Origin: Nocardioides terrae
GTDB taxonomy: Bacteria > Actinomycetota > Actinomycetes > Propionibacteriales > Nocardioidaceae
Reading direction: 5' to 3'
NCBI RefSeq assembly: GCF_900112345.1
Contig: NZ_FOLB01000010.1
Span: forward strand, 1 to 64,000
Length of the DNA stretch: 64,000 nucleotides
In this document: positions 56,120 to 64,000 of the stretch, one piece after another
Position numbering within the stretch: position 1 is the first letter of the stretch
Layout of the letters: the number at the start of each line of letters is the position of its first letter
Made by a program: the position numbers and the translations under genes
Notes under the pieces: generated by a model
What the model was told of the DNA's origin: nothing
The model's database searches: none
What the model saw: the letters and a program-made list of their open reading frames with translations, nothing else

Positions 56120-56902
56120 GTGATCGATCTGGGCGTGGGGCCGCTGGTCTCGGTGTGGCTCGCCGACCTCGACGGCACTGTGCGGCAGGCGCAGAACGTC
56201 AACCACCAGCACTACGCCGCGAGCCTGGTGAAGCTGCCGATCGCGCTGGCGGCCTACCGCATGCACGATCGCGGCGAGCTGGACCTGGACGCCGTCGTGC
56301 CGGTCCACCCGGACTTCGCCTCGGCGGTCGAGGGCGAGCGGTTCGAGATGCATGAGGCCTACGACCAGGACCCGGAGACCTGGGCGGCCGACACGGTGCC
56401 GCTGCGAGAGCTCGTCGCCCGCTCGCTGGCCCGCTCCGGCAACCTCGCGGCCAACCTCGTCCTCGAGCAGGTCGGCCCGGCAGAGGTGGCCGCCGTGCTC
56501 GCCGACGCGGGGTGCTCGCCGATGACGGAGGTCGGCCGGGCCATCGAGGACGCGCCGGCCGAGGAGGCCGGCCTGACCAACCTGATGACCGCCCACGACG
56601 CCGGCCGCCTGCTCGCGGGCATCGCGGAGCGCACCCTCGCCTCCGCAGCCGCCTGCCAGGAGGTCGAGCAGGTCCTGACCCGTCAGCGGCACCGCGACGG
56701 CATCCCGCTCGGCCTGCCCGAGGGGACGGCGGTCGCCAACAAGACCGGCTGGGTCGACGGCGTCCGCCACGACATCGCGCTGGTCCGGCCCGACGACCGG
56801 CCCGGCTTCGTCCTCGCCATCCTCACCAGTGGGCTCGACGACGACGAGGCGGAGTGGCGCATCAGCGAGCTGGCGCGGTTCCTGTGGCAGTCCGCGTGGT
56901 AG
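56120..56902 (+). CDS. Serine hydrolase of the class A beta-lactamase/PBP fold
   Basis: 260 residues, no signal peptide, so cytoplasmic. The catalytic SxxK is Ser35-Lys38 (SLVKL), the SxN is in ARSGNLAANLVLE, and the KTG box is in VANKTGWVDGVRHD. These are the three motifs of active-site-serine peptidases and beta-lactamases; a cytoplasmic one is more likely a peptidase or amidase than a resistance enzyme. It overlaps the dipeptide epimerase gene, suggesting a role in murein peptide turnover. Confidence 0.8.
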   Translation: MIDLGVGPLVSVWLADLDGTVRQAQNVNHQHYAASLVKLPIALAAYRMHDRGELDLDAVVPVHPDFASAVEGERFEMHEAYDQDPETWAADTVPLRELVARSLARSGNLAANLVLEQVGPAEVAAVLADAGCSPMTEVGRAIEDAPAEEAGLTNLMTAHDAGRLLAGIAERTLASAAACQEVEQVLTRQRHRDGIPLGLPEGTAVANKTGWVDGVRHDIALVRPDDRPGFVLAILTSGLDDDEAEWRISELARFLWQSAW

Positions 56903-58002
56903 CGCCCGTCGTCTCGCTCGAGACCGAGGTCGTCCGCGTGCCGCTGCACACGCCGTTCGTCACCGCCCTGCGCCGCACCGAGCACGCCGAGACGCTGGTG
57001 CTGCGGCTGACCGACGCCGACGGCGTGACCGGTTGGGGCGAGGCGCCGCAGGTGTGGCGGGTCACCGGCGACTCCCTCGCCGGGTCGCAGGCGTGCCTGG
57101 AGGGCCCGTTGCGCGACGTGCTCCTGGGCGCCACCGGGCTCACCGCGGCCGTCGGCGCGGTCCAGCGTGCGGTCGTCGGCAATGCGGCGGCCAGGTCGGC
57201 CGCCGACGTCGCCCTCCACGACCTCGCGGCGCGACAGGCCGGCCTCACCCTCGCCGCCCACCTCGCGGCGTACGCCGGCGCGGAGCCGGACCGCGGCGAG
57301 GTGCTGACCGACATGACCCTGTCGGCCGGCACCGCCGACGTGCTGGCCGAGGCCGCGCGGGCCCGCGTGGCCGACGGCTTCGGCACGCTCAAGCTCAAGG
57401 TCGGCGCCGACCCGGCCGGGGACGCTGCGCGGGTCCGGTCCGTGCGCGAGGCGGTCGGGCCAGGCGTCGTGCTGCGGCTCGACGCCAACCAGGGCTGGGA
57501 CGCCCATCAGGCCGTGCGCATCCTCGACGAGATCCGCGACCTCGGCGTCGAGCTGGTCGAGCAGCCGGTGCCGCGCCGCGACCTCCTCGGCCTCGCCCAC
57601 GTCCGGACCCACGCCCGCGAGGTCGGCGTCCCCCTGCTGGCCGACGAGTCGGTCTTCGACCTCGACGACCTCGTCGAGGTGGTCCGGCACCGGGCGGCCG
57701 ACCTGGTCAACGTCAAGCTGGCCAAGTGCGGCGGCCTGACGCCCGCCCTCGAGCTCATCCGGGTCGCGAGGCACCACGACCTCGGCGTCGTCATCGGCTG
57801 CATGATGGAGAGCCACCTCGGCGTCGGCGCCGCCGCGGCGCTCGCACAGGCCACCGGGCTGGCCGGCGCCGGTCATGTGCACGACCTCGACGCCGGCTGG
57901 TGGGTGACCGGCTCGCCGTACGTCGGCGGCGTGTCCTACGACCGCGACCGGATCGTCCTGCCGGACGCCCCGGGCCTCGGGATCACCGGCCCGGCCGGCT
58001 GA
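56896..58002 (+). CDS. L-Ala-D/L-Glu-type dipeptide epimerase (enolase superfamily)
   Basis: 368 residues. Enolase-superfamily residues in order: base pair Lys-x-Lys in TLKLKVGAD; metal ligands in RLDANQGW, LVEQPVP and LLADES; second base Lys in NVKLAKCGG; and GCMMESHLGVGAAAA, the mark of dipeptide epimerases. It likely epimerises the murein-derived L-Ala-D-Glu so that it can be degraded. GTG 56896 is used; GTG 56884 would add four residues. The start overlaps the hydrolase stop. Confidence 0.85.
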   Translation: MVAPVVSLETEVVRVPLHTPFVTALRRTEHAETLVLRLTDADGVTGWGEAPQVWRVTGDSLAGSQACLEGPLRDVLLGATGLTAAVGAVQRAVVGNAAARSAADVALHDLAARQAGLTLAAHLAAYAGAEPDRGEVLTDMTLSAGTADVLAEAARARVADGFGTLKLKVGADPAGDAARVRSVREAVGPGVVLRLDANQGWDAHQAVRILDEIRDLGVELVEQPVPRRDLLGLAHVRTHAREVGVPLLADESVFDLDDLVEVVRHRAADLVNVKLAKCGGLTPALELIRVARHHDLGVVIGCMMESHLGVGAAAALAQATGLAGAGHVHDLDAGWWVTGSPYVGGVSYDRDRIVLPDAPGLGITGPAG

Positions 58003-58056
58003 GCCGGCGCCCGCCGAGGCGGACCTGCCGGCCCCGGTGCCTGACAGACTGGCGGC

Positions 58057-59796
58057 ATGACCCAGCCCGGAGCGCTCAGCCCTGCGGCCCGTGAGGCTGC
58101 GATCACGGCGATGACCCGAGCCGGTGTTGAGGGCGAGCTGGACGTCCTGGTCGTGGGCGGCGGTGTGGTCGGGGCCGGCGTGGCGTTGGACGCGGTGACC
58201 CGCGGCCTGTCGACGGGCCTGCTGGAGCAGCGCGACCTGGCGTCGGGCACGTCCTCGCGGAGCTCGAAGCTGATCCACGGCGGGCTGCGCTACCTGGAGA
58301 TGATGGACTTCGCGCTGGTGCGTGAGGCGCTGACCGAGCGCGGCCTGCTGCTGACCCGGCTGGCGCCGCACCTGGTCCGGCCCGTGTCGTTCCTCTACCC
58401 GCTGACCCACAAGGGGTGGGAGCGCCCGTACGTCGGGGCGGGGCTCGCGCTCTACGACGGGATGGCGGCTGTCGGCGGTCTGGCGCAGGGTGGCGGGATG
58501 GGGCTGCCCCGACACCGGCACCTGACCCGCAAGGGCGTCGCGCGGATCGCGCCGGACTTCCGGTCCGAGACGGTGACCGGGGCGATCAAGTACTACGACT
58601 GCCAGGTCGATGACGCACGGCTCGTGGTGACGATCGCCCGCACCGCCGCGCGGCACGGCGCGCAGGTCGCGACCCGGGTGCGGGTGACCGGGTTCCTGCG
58701 CGAGGGGGATCGGGTCGTGGGCGTCACGGCCCGCGATCTCGAGCAGGGCCGGGACCTCGAGATCCGTGCCCGGGTGGTGGTCAACGCGGCCGGGGTGTGG
58801 ACCGACGAGATCCAGGAGATGGTCGGCGGTCGCGGCGCGCTGCACGTGCAGGCGTCGAAGGGCGTCCACCTCGTCGTACCCCGCGACCGGATCCGCAGCG
58901 ACTCCGGGTTCATCGTGCGCACCGAGAAGTCGGTCCTCTTCGTGATCCCCTGGGGCCGGCACTGGATCATCGGGACCACCGACACCGACTGGAACCTCGA
59001 CAAGGCGCACCCAGCCGCGTCGCGGACCGACATCGACTACATCCTCGCCCACGTCAACGCGATCCTGCGGGAGCCGCTGGACCACGACGACGTCGAGGGC
59101 GTGTACGCCGGCCTGCGGCCGCTGCTCAAGGGGGAGTCCGAGCCGACGTCGAAGATCAGCCGCGAGCACACGGTGGTCACCCCGGTGCTGGGGCTGGTCA
59201 TGATCGCGGGCGGGAAGCTGACGACCTACCGGGTGATGGCCAAGGACGCCGTGGACGCCGCCGGTCACTCGCTGCGCACCACGTCGAACCTCAGCCTGCG
59301 CGAGTCGATCACCGACAAGGTGCGCCTGCTGGGTGCCGACGGCTTCGAGACCCGGTCCAACCAGCGGGTCCTCCTGGCCCGGCGCTCGGGGCTGCACGTG
59401 GCGCGCATCGACCACCTGCTCGGCCGGTACGGCGGCCTGGTCGACGACATCCTCGACCTGGTCACCGCCCGCCCCGACCTCGGCGTGCCGCTGGCGGGTG
59501 CCGAGGACTACCTGGCCGCCGAGGTCGTCTATGGGGTCACGCACGAGGGCGCCCGTCACCTCGACGACCTGCTCACCCGGCGGACCCGGATCTCGATCGA
59601 GACCTTCGACCGCGGCGTCTCGTCCGCTCCCGTCGTCGCCCGGCTGATGGCCGGCGAGCTGGGCTGGACCGACGAGACCGTGTCCGAGGAGGTCGACCAC
59701 TACCGTCGCCGCGTCGAGGCGGAGCGCCAGTCGCAGCTGATGGTGACCGACCAGGAGGCCGACGAGGCCCGCATCCAGGTCACCGACCTCCTCTGA
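58057..59796 (+). CDS. glpD: Glycerol-3-phosphate dehydrogenase (aerobic, FAD)
   Basis: 579 residues. FAD loop LVVGGGVVGAGVALDAVTRGLSTGLLEQRDLASGTSSRSSKLIHGGLRYLEMMDFALVREAL is diagnostic, followed by YYDCQVDDARLVVTIARTAARHGA, WGRHWIIGTTDTDW and AGLRPLL. It oxidises glycerol-3-phosphate to dihydroxyacetone phosphate and feeds electrons to quinone. The C-terminal domain (after 400) is the regulatory helical cap of the family. Confidence 0.96.
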   Translation: MTQPGALSPAAREAAITAMTRAGVEGELDVLVVGGGVVGAGVALDAVTRGLSTGLLEQRDLASGTSSRSSKLIHGGLRYLEMMDFALVREALTERGLLLTRLAPHLVRPVSFLYPLTHKGWERPYVGAGLALYDGMAAVGGLAQGGGMGLPRHRHLTRKGVARIAPDFRSETVTGAIKYYDCQVDDARLVVTIARTAARHGAQVATRVRVTGFLREGDRVVGVTARDLEQGRDLEIRARVVVNAAGVWTDEIQEMVGGRGALHVQASKGVHLVVPRDRIRSDSGFIVRTEKSVLFVIPWGRHWIIGTTDTDWNLDKAHPAASRTDIDYILAHVNAILREPLDHDDVEGVYAGLRPLLKGESEPTSKISREHTVVTPVLGLVMIAGGKLTTYRVMAKDAVDAAGHSLRTTSNLSLRESITDKVRLLGADGFETRSNQRVLLARRSGLHVARIDHLLGRYGGLVDDILDLVTARPDLGVPLAGAEDYLAAEVVYGVTHEGARHLDDLLTRRTRISIETFDRGVSSAPVVARLMAGELGWTDETVSEEVDHYRRRVEAERQSQLMVTDQEADEARIQVTDLL

Positions 59797-59840
59797 CCCC
59801 GCCCGGCCGGATGAGCGCGACACGATGTGACAGATATTTC

Positions 59841-59874
59841 CTACCAACGGGTAGCAACTGAGACGCCCGTCTCA
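59841..59874. promoter_or_regulatory. Two adjacent inverted repeats before the SSADH gene
   Basis: CTACC-AACG-GGTAG (59841-59854) and TGAGAC-GCCC-GTCTCA (59859-59874) lie 5 bases apart and 14 before ATG 59889. Both have 4-base spacers but different arms, so two regulators, or a regulator overlapping a hairpin leader, are possible. Confidence 0.6.
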
Positions 59875-59888
59875 TACGCTCAGGTCAC

Positions 59889-61505
59889 ATGAGCGCCCCC
59901 AACTCCGAGAACCACCCGCTCGTCGACGGTCCGCTCGATCCGGAGCACGACGCAGGTGCGTCGTACGTCCTGGAGCCCGGGGACGTCGCCGCGCTGACCG
60001 GCCGCCTGGTCGCCACCTCGGGGGAGGCCCACGAGGTCCGCTCGCCGATCGACGGCGCGCCGCTGGCGCACATCCCGCAGTCGAGCGAGGCGGACGTCGT
60101 CGAGGCGTTCGCGCGGGCCCGTCGCGCGCAGGCGGAGTGGGCGACCACGACGTACGGGCACCGGCAGCGGCTGCTGCTGCGGTTGCACGACCTCGTCCTC
60201 GACCGGCAGGACGAGATCATCGACCTCATCGTGCTCGAGTCCGGCAAGGCGCGGAAGCACGCCTTCGACGAGCCGCTCCACATCGCGCTCACCGCCCGCT
60301 ACTACGGCCGCACGCTCGCCGACCACCTCGCGAGCGAGCGCAAGCCCGGCGTGCTGCCCGGCCTGACCCGGGTCGACGTCAACCACGTCCCGAAGGGCGT
60401 CGTCGGCGTGATCTCGCCGTGGAACTACCCCTTCACGATGGCGCTCTGCGACGGCCTCGCCGCGCTCGCGGCGGGCAACGCCGTCGTCGCCAAGCCCGAC
60501 GCGCAGACGATGCTGAGCGGGCTGTTCGCCGCGCAGCTGCTCGAGGAGGCCGGCTTCCCGAAGGACCTCTGGCAGGTCGTCGCCGGGCCCGGATCGCGGG
60601 TCGGCACGAGCATCATCGGATGCGCCGACTACATCTGCTTCACCGGCTCGACCGCGACCGGCAAGCTCGTCGCGAAGGGCTGCGCCGAACGACTGATCGG
60701 CTGCTCGCTGGAGCTGGGCGGCAAGAACCCGATGCTGGTGCTGGCCGACGCCGACATCGAGAAGGCCGCCGAGGGCGCCGTGCGGGCAGCCTTCTCCAAC
60801 GGCGGCCAGCTCTGCGTCTCGATCGAGCGGATGTACGTCGCCGACGCGATCTACGACCGGTTCGTCGAGCGCTTCGTCTCGCGGGTGCAGGCGATGTCGC
60901 TCGGCGCGGGCCTGTCGTGGGACATCGACATGGGCACGCTCGTCAGCGCCGCCCAGGTCGAGACGGCCCAGAAGCACGTCGACGACGCGGTCGCCAAGGG
61001 CGCTCGGCTGCTGACCGGCGGCAGGGCCAGGCCCGACCTGGCGCCGTACTTCTTCGAGCCCACGGTGCTCGAGGGCGTGACCTCCGACATGACCTGCTTC
61101 GGCAACGAGACGTTCGGGCCGGTCGTCAGCCTCTACCGCTTCGGCGACGAGGCGGAGGCGATCGCGCGTGCCAACGAGGGCGACTACGGCCTCAACGCCT
61201 CGATCTACAGCCGTGACGGCGCGCGCGCCCGGGCGGTCGCGCGGCAGGTCAAGGCCGGCACGGTCAACGTCAACGAGGCGTTCAGCGCGACGTTCGCGAG
61301 CCTGGCCGCGCCGATGGGCGGCATGCGCTCCTCCGGCATGGGCCGGCGGCAGGGCCGCGAGGGCCTCCTGCGTTACACCGAGACCCAGTCGGTCGCGACC
61401 CAGCGGGTCGTCCCGATCGCGCCGTCGTTCGGCATGTCGGACCGCGCCTATGCCAAGACGATGACGCTCGGCCTGCGCCTGCTCAAGAAGCTGGGCCGCG
61501 CATGA
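59889..61505 (+). CDS. gabD2: Succinate-semialdehyde dehydrogenase (aldehyde dehydrogenase family)
   Basis: 538 residues. NAD(P) motifs VISPWNYPFTMALCDGL, AKPDAQT, FTGSTATGKLVAKG; general base Glu in CSLELGGKNPMLV; catalytic Cys309 in SNGGQLCVSIERM; ETFGPVVSLYRF. The first 45 residues are an extension as in the mycobacterial GabD2 type. Converts succinate semialdehyde to succinate; other aldehydes remain possible. Followed by a GMC oxidoreductase as in other actinobacteria. Confidence 0.85.
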   Translation: MSAPNSENHPLVDGPLDPEHDAGASYVLEPGDVAALTGRLVATSGEAHEVRSPIDGAPLAHIPQSSEADVVEAFARARRAQAEWATTTYGHRQRLLLRLHDLVLDRQDEIIDLIVLESGKARKHAFDEPLHIALTARYYGRTLADHLASERKPGVLPGLTRVDVNHVPKGVVGVISPWNYPFTMALCDGLAALAAGNAVVAKPDAQTMLSGLFAAQLLEEAGFPKDLWQVVAGPGSRVGTSIIGCADYICFTGSTATGKLVAKGCAERLIGCSLELGGKNPMLVLADADIEKAAEGAVRAAFSNGGQLCVSIERMYVADAIYDRFVERFVSRVQAMSLGAGLSWDIDMGTLVSAAQVETAQKHVDDAVAKGARLLTGGRARPDLAPYFFEPTVLEGVTSDMTCFGNETFGPVVSLYRFGDEAEAIARANEGDYGLNASIYSRDGARARAVARQVKAGTVNVNEAFSATFASLAAPMGGMRSSGMGRRQGREGLLRYTETQSVATQRVVPIAPSFGMSDRAYAKTMTLGLRLLKKLGRA

Positions 61506-61513
61506 ACACCCCA

Positions 61514-61558
61514 CTCGATTCTTCGCTCCTCCGCTTCGCTCCCCCGCGAACAATCGAG
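61514..61558. repeat. Long-loop inverted repeat, CTCGATT...AATCGAG
   Basis: Arms at 61514-61520 and 61552-61558 enclose a 31-base stretch with short direct motifs (TTCGCTCC and CTTCGCTCC). It fills the gap between the two genes and resembles an extragenic repeat rather than a coding part. Confidence 0.45.
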
Positions 61559-61572
61559 CGGGGGCCCCGCTG

Positions 61573-63336
61573 ATGCACTACGACGTCCTCGTCATCGGCT
61601 CGGGCTTCGGTGGCTCCGTCAGCGCGCTGCGCCTGACCGAGAAGGGATACCGGGTCGGCGTCCTCGAGGCGGGCGCGCGGATGGACGACAGCGACTTCGC
61701 CGACACCTCGTGGGACCTGAAGCGCTTCCTCTTCAACCCCGCGCTCGGCTGCTACGGCATCCAGCGCATCGACATGGTCCGCGACTGCCTCATCCTCGCC
61801 GGGGCCGGCGTCGGCGGCGGCTCGCTCGTCTACGCCAACACCCTCTATGAGCCGCTCGACCCGTTCTACGCCGACCCGTCCTGGTCGCACATCACCGACT
61901 GGAAGGCGGAGCTCGCGCCCTACTACGACCAGGCCAAGCGGATGCTCGGCGTGGTCGAGAACCCGTTCGTCACCCCGGCCGACAAGGTGATGCAGCAGGT
62001 CGCCGAGGAGATGGGCGTCGGCGACACCTACCACCAGGCGCCGGTCGGCGTGTTCTTCGGTCAGGAGGGCGTCGCGCCCGGCACCCCCGTGGCCGACCCC
62101 TACTTCGGTGGTGTCGGCCCGAGCCGCAACACCTGCCTGCAGTGTGGGGAGTGCATGGTCGGCTGCCGGCACAACGCCAAGAACACGCTGGTCAAGAACT
62201 ACCTCTACCTCGCCGAGCAGAACGGCGCCGAGGTCCACCCGCTCACCACGGTGACTCGGGTGATCCCGCGCAGGGGCGGCGGCTACGAGGTGCACGCGCG
62301 CTGGACCAAGGCCAAGCTCAGCCGGCTCTCCCGGAGCGGGAGGGCGACCAAGGTCTTCACCGCCGACCAGGTCGTCTTCAGCGCCGCCGCGATCGGCACC
62401 CAGAAGCTGCTCCACAAGCTCCGGAGCACCGGCGACCTGTCGGCCATCTCCGAACGGCTCGGCGAGCGCACCCGCACCAACTCCGAGGCGATCCTGGGTG
62501 CCATCGCACCCGACCTGAGCGTCGACTACACCGAGGGCGTCGCGATCACCTCGTCGATCCACCCGGACCCGACGACGCACTTCGAGCCGGTCCGCTACGG
62601 CAAGGGCTCCAACGCCATGTCGCTGCTCCAGACAGTCCTCACCGACGGCGGGCCCGGCCGCAAGAAGCGGTGGCTCAAGGAGCTGTGGACGCAGCGGGCC
62701 AACATCACCAAGCTCTACGACTTCAAGCACTGGTCGGAGCGGATGGTCGTGCTCCTGGTCATGCAGGCGCTCGACAACTCGATCACGACCTTCCCCAAGA
62801 AGACGCCGTTGGGCTGGCGGCTCTCCTCCAAGCAGGGGCACGGCCAGCCGAACCCGTCGTGGATCCCGGCGGCCAACGAGGGCGCGCGCCGGATGGCCGC
62901 GGTGATGTCCAACGAGTCGGGGGAGGGATACGCCGGCGGCACCGTCGGAGAGCCCTTCGACGTCCCGATGACGGCGCACTTCATCGGCGGCTGCGCGATC
63001 GGCGACTCGCCCGAGAGCGGCGTGATCGACCCCTATCAGCGTCTCTACGGGTACGACGGCCTGCACGTCGTCGACGGGTCGGCGATCTCCGCCAACCTCG
63101 GCGTGAACCCGTCGCTGACGATCACCGCGCAGGCCGAGCGGGCGATGGCCTTCTGGCCGAACAAGGGGCAGTCCGACCCGCGGCCGCGGCTCGGGTCGGC
63201 GTACGTGCCCGTGGCGCCGGTCCAGCCGCTGCGCCCCGCCGTCCCGGAGGCTGCTCCCGGGGCGCTGCGACTGCCGATCGTCGGTGTCTCGGGAGGCCGC
63301 CCGACGCGGCGCGGAAAAGATTCCGAGATTTCTTGA
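61573..63336 (+). CDS. GMC-type FAD oxidoreductase (ChoD-like)
   Basis: 587 residues. FAD loop VLVIGSGFGGSVSALRLTEKGYRVGVLEAG at the N-terminus, the second FAD stretch AGAGVGGGSLVYAN, and the C-terminal active-site region MTAHFIGGCAIGDSPESGVIDPYQRLYGYDGLHVVDGSAISANLGVNPSLTITAQAERAM. A four-Cys cluster Cys188-x2-Cys191-x2-Cys194-x3-Cys198 (NTCLQCGECMVGCRHNAKN) could bind a metal or Fe-S centre. The mycobacterial counterpart in this position is ChoD. Substrate not settled. Its position after gabD2 fits the conserved actinobacterial order. Confidence 0.85.
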   Translation: MHYDVLVIGSGFGGSVSALRLTEKGYRVGVLEAGARMDDSDFADTSWDLKRFLFNPALGCYGIQRIDMVRDCLILAGAGVGGGSLVYANTLYEPLDPFYADPSWSHITDWKAELAPYYDQAKRMLGVVENPFVTPADKVMQQVAEEMGVGDTYHQAPVGVFFGQEGVAPGTPVADPYFGGVGPSRNTCLQCGECMVGCRHNAKNTLVKNYLYLAEQNGAEVHPLTTVTRVIPRRGGGYEVHARWTKAKLSRLSRSGRATKVFTADQVVFSAAAIGTQKLLHKLRSTGDLSAISERLGERTRTNSEAILGAIAPDLSVDYTEGVAITSSIHPDPTTHFEPVRYGKGSNAMSLLQTVLTDGGPGRKKRWLKELWTQRANITKLYDFKHWSERMVVLLVMQALDNSITTFPKKTPLGWRLSSKQGHGQPNPSWIPAANEGARRMAAVMSNESGEGYAGGTVGEPFDVPMTAHFIGGCAIGDSPESGVIDPYQRLYGYDGLHVVDGSAISANLGVNPSLTITAQAERAMAFWPNKGQSDPRPRLGSAYVPVAPVQPLRPAVPEAAPGALRLPIVGVSGGRPTRRGKDSEIS

Positions 63337-63440
63337 GGACCGGCGTAACCGGGCCCGACGGGTCTCGTTGGAAGGTCGGACCCGGGACTTGCTCCCTCCC
63401 TTAGATTTCCGGGTCTTCCGCCCGCGCTCAGTGCGGACGA

Positions 63441-63479
63441 CCAGGGCCCGGCCACCCTCCCTCCCCGGCCGGGCCCTGG
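63441..63479 (+). terminator. Terminator hairpin after the GMC oxidoreductase gene
   Basis: CCAGGGCCCGGCC (63441-63453) pairs perfectly with GGCCGGGCCCTGG (63467-63479), 13 bp, 13-base loop. The surrounding 63337-63737 stretch has no other clear gene; a weaker inverted pair GACCCGG...CCGGGTC lies just before. Confidence 0.75.
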
Positions 63480-63528
63480 TGCACTCTCAGCAGTCGTCGG
63501 CTTCGCGAGGAACGAGCGAAGGCGACGA

Positions 63529-63984
63529 GTGCGGCGAGACCAGAGGATCGACCCCGACACCGGTCTCAGGCTCAGTGGCGAGGAGCTGCGGGGACGAGCG
63601 TCGGCCGAGCTGGTCGACCGGATCCCGAAGGGCACGCTGATCCCGGCTGCCGGCCCCACCACACCTACGCCGACCACCCCGACCACAGCGTCGAACGGCT
63701 ACGCCCCGGCCGCATCCGCCTCCACCGGCGATGCTGATCAGCCCGCCCGTGAGATGGCGAAGGACGTGAGGAAACCGAGCGTGGCCAGCAGGCCGGCGTA
63801 CATGTGCGTCCGCTCGAAGGCCTCGGGGATCATCGTGTCGGCGATCATGGTGAGGATCGCGCCGGCCGCGATGGCGGTGATGACCGCGATGGTCCCGTCC
63901 GAGGCGCCGTCCAGGAGCAGGCAGCCGAGCAGTCCGGCGGTGCCGCTGGCGACGGCGATACCGATCCACACGCCGAAGACGTAG
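63529..63984 (+). CDS. Doubtful ORF, antisense to ZIP-like gene in its 3' half
   Basis: A 151-codon frame from GTG 63529. The first 65 codons (RIDPDTGLRLSGEELRGRASAELVDRIPKG, then a Pro/Thr-rich part) have some coding character, but the rest lies opposite the ZIP-like gene and has no recognisable domain. A shorter real gene or none at all is equally possible. Confidence 0.2.
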   Translation: MRRDQRIDPDTGLRLSGEELRGRASAELVDRIPKGTLIPAAGPTTPTPTTPTTASNGYAPAASASTGDADQPAREMAKDVRKPSVASRPAYMCVRSKASGIIVSAIMVRIAPAAMAVMTAMVPSEAPSRSRQPSSPAVPLATAIPIHTPKT

Positions 63985-64000
63985 CCCGGGCCACGGCCGT
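63738..64000 (-). CDS. ZIP-family metal transporter, C-terminal part (5' end outside window)
   Basis: The frame remains open to the window edge. The visible last 87 residues read ...GYVFGVWIGIAVASGTAGLLGCLLLDGASDGTIAVITAIAAGAILTMIADTMIPEAFE and a final helix AGLLATLGFLTSFAISRAG. The block AAGAILTMIADTMIPEAFE is the end of ZIP-like transporters (zinc/iron uptake). Metal selectivity cannot be judged from the fragment. Confidence 0.75.
   Translation of the reverse strand, partial: GRGPGYVFGVWIGIAVASGTAGLLGCLLLDGASDGTIAVITAIAAGAILTMIADTMIPEAFERTHMYAGLLATLGFLTSFAISRAG

Noticed and set aside
52568-56770. A 1400-codon minus-strand open frame opposite the importer genes
   Set aside because: Runs of Asp/Gly/Arg/Val with no domain; mirrors the third-position G/C bias of five well-supported plus-strand genes.
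56120-56902. Secreted class A beta-lactamase
   Set aside because: No signal peptide, and overlap with an epimerase gene points to peptide metabolism.
56683-59847. A 1054-codon minus-strand open frame opposite the epimerase and glpD
   Set aside because: Shadow of two clear enzymes; no recognisable motif or start.
63337-63440. Structured RNA or tRNA after the GMC gene
   Set aside because: Some inverted repeats, but no T-arm GGTTCGA motif or known riboswitch core could be found.

Overview
The window is very GC-rich, gene-dense bacterial chromosome with strong G/C third-position bias, GTG starts and many ATGA or TGATG stop/start overlaps. Gene content and order point to an actinobacterium: rplM-rpsI-glmM-coaA-glmS-acpS-nnr-alr-tsaE-tsaB-rimI-tsaD-groES-groEL-guaB-guaB3 is the actinobacterial core order, and a ChoD-like GMC oxidoreductase lies further on. 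Details such as the IS481 end, a DUF222/HNH remnant, an intergenic GGTCTCGATACGCG...CTACTCGACC repeat and a His-tailed GroEL fit Nocardioidaceae (Nocardioides-like). That placement is an inference from memory, not a database match.

Layout. 1-4.8 kb: flexible region with an IS481-type transposase end, MFS exporter, acyl-CoA ligase, a small winged-helix/membrane pair behind a doubled operator, and a decayed DUF222/HNH gene. 4.8-24.7 kb: citrate synthase, ribosomal proteins L13/S9, amino-sugar and CoA synthesis, alanine racemase and the threonylcarbamoyl-adenosine genes, where tsaE is fused to an acetyltransferase domain and a secreted tandem HAD phosphatase sits backwards between rimI and tsaD; then an MMPL exporter. 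24.8-28.8 kb: ECF sigma/membrane-partner pair with a textbook ECF promoter, a further membrane-anchored propeller-like protein and a methyltransferase. 28.8-41.3 kb: CIRCE-controlled groES-groEL, secreted beta-helix protein, ACT-GNAT protein, guaB, an S4 protein, an ABC exporter facing a two-component system, an F420-type oxidoreductase and guaB3.

41.3-56.1 kb is the main accessory block. A TetR gene faces an eight-gene, almost gapless operon: two SDRs, a quinone-oxidoreductase-like MDR, then HAD, APH-type kinase and an ACAD10/11-type acyl-CoA dehydrogenase in the same order as the domains of vertebrate ACAD10, then two more acyl-CoA dehydrogenases that look like a heteromeric pair. Behind it a PucR-type regulator faces a complete branched-chain-type ABC importer (two ATPases, two permeases, lipoprotein). 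I read the block as uptake and beta-oxidation of an unknown carboxylic acid, possibly through phosphorylation of a hydroxyacyl-CoA. This is the best candidate for an under-described system here.

56.1-64 kb: a serine hydrolase overlapping a dipeptide epimerase (probable murein-peptide salvage), glycerol-3-phosphate dehydrogenase, succinate-semialdehyde dehydrogenase behind two adjacent inverted repeats, a GMC oxidoreductase with a four-cysteine motif, and the 3' end of a ZIP-like metal transporter. I found no tRNA, rRNA, CRISPR array or prophage.
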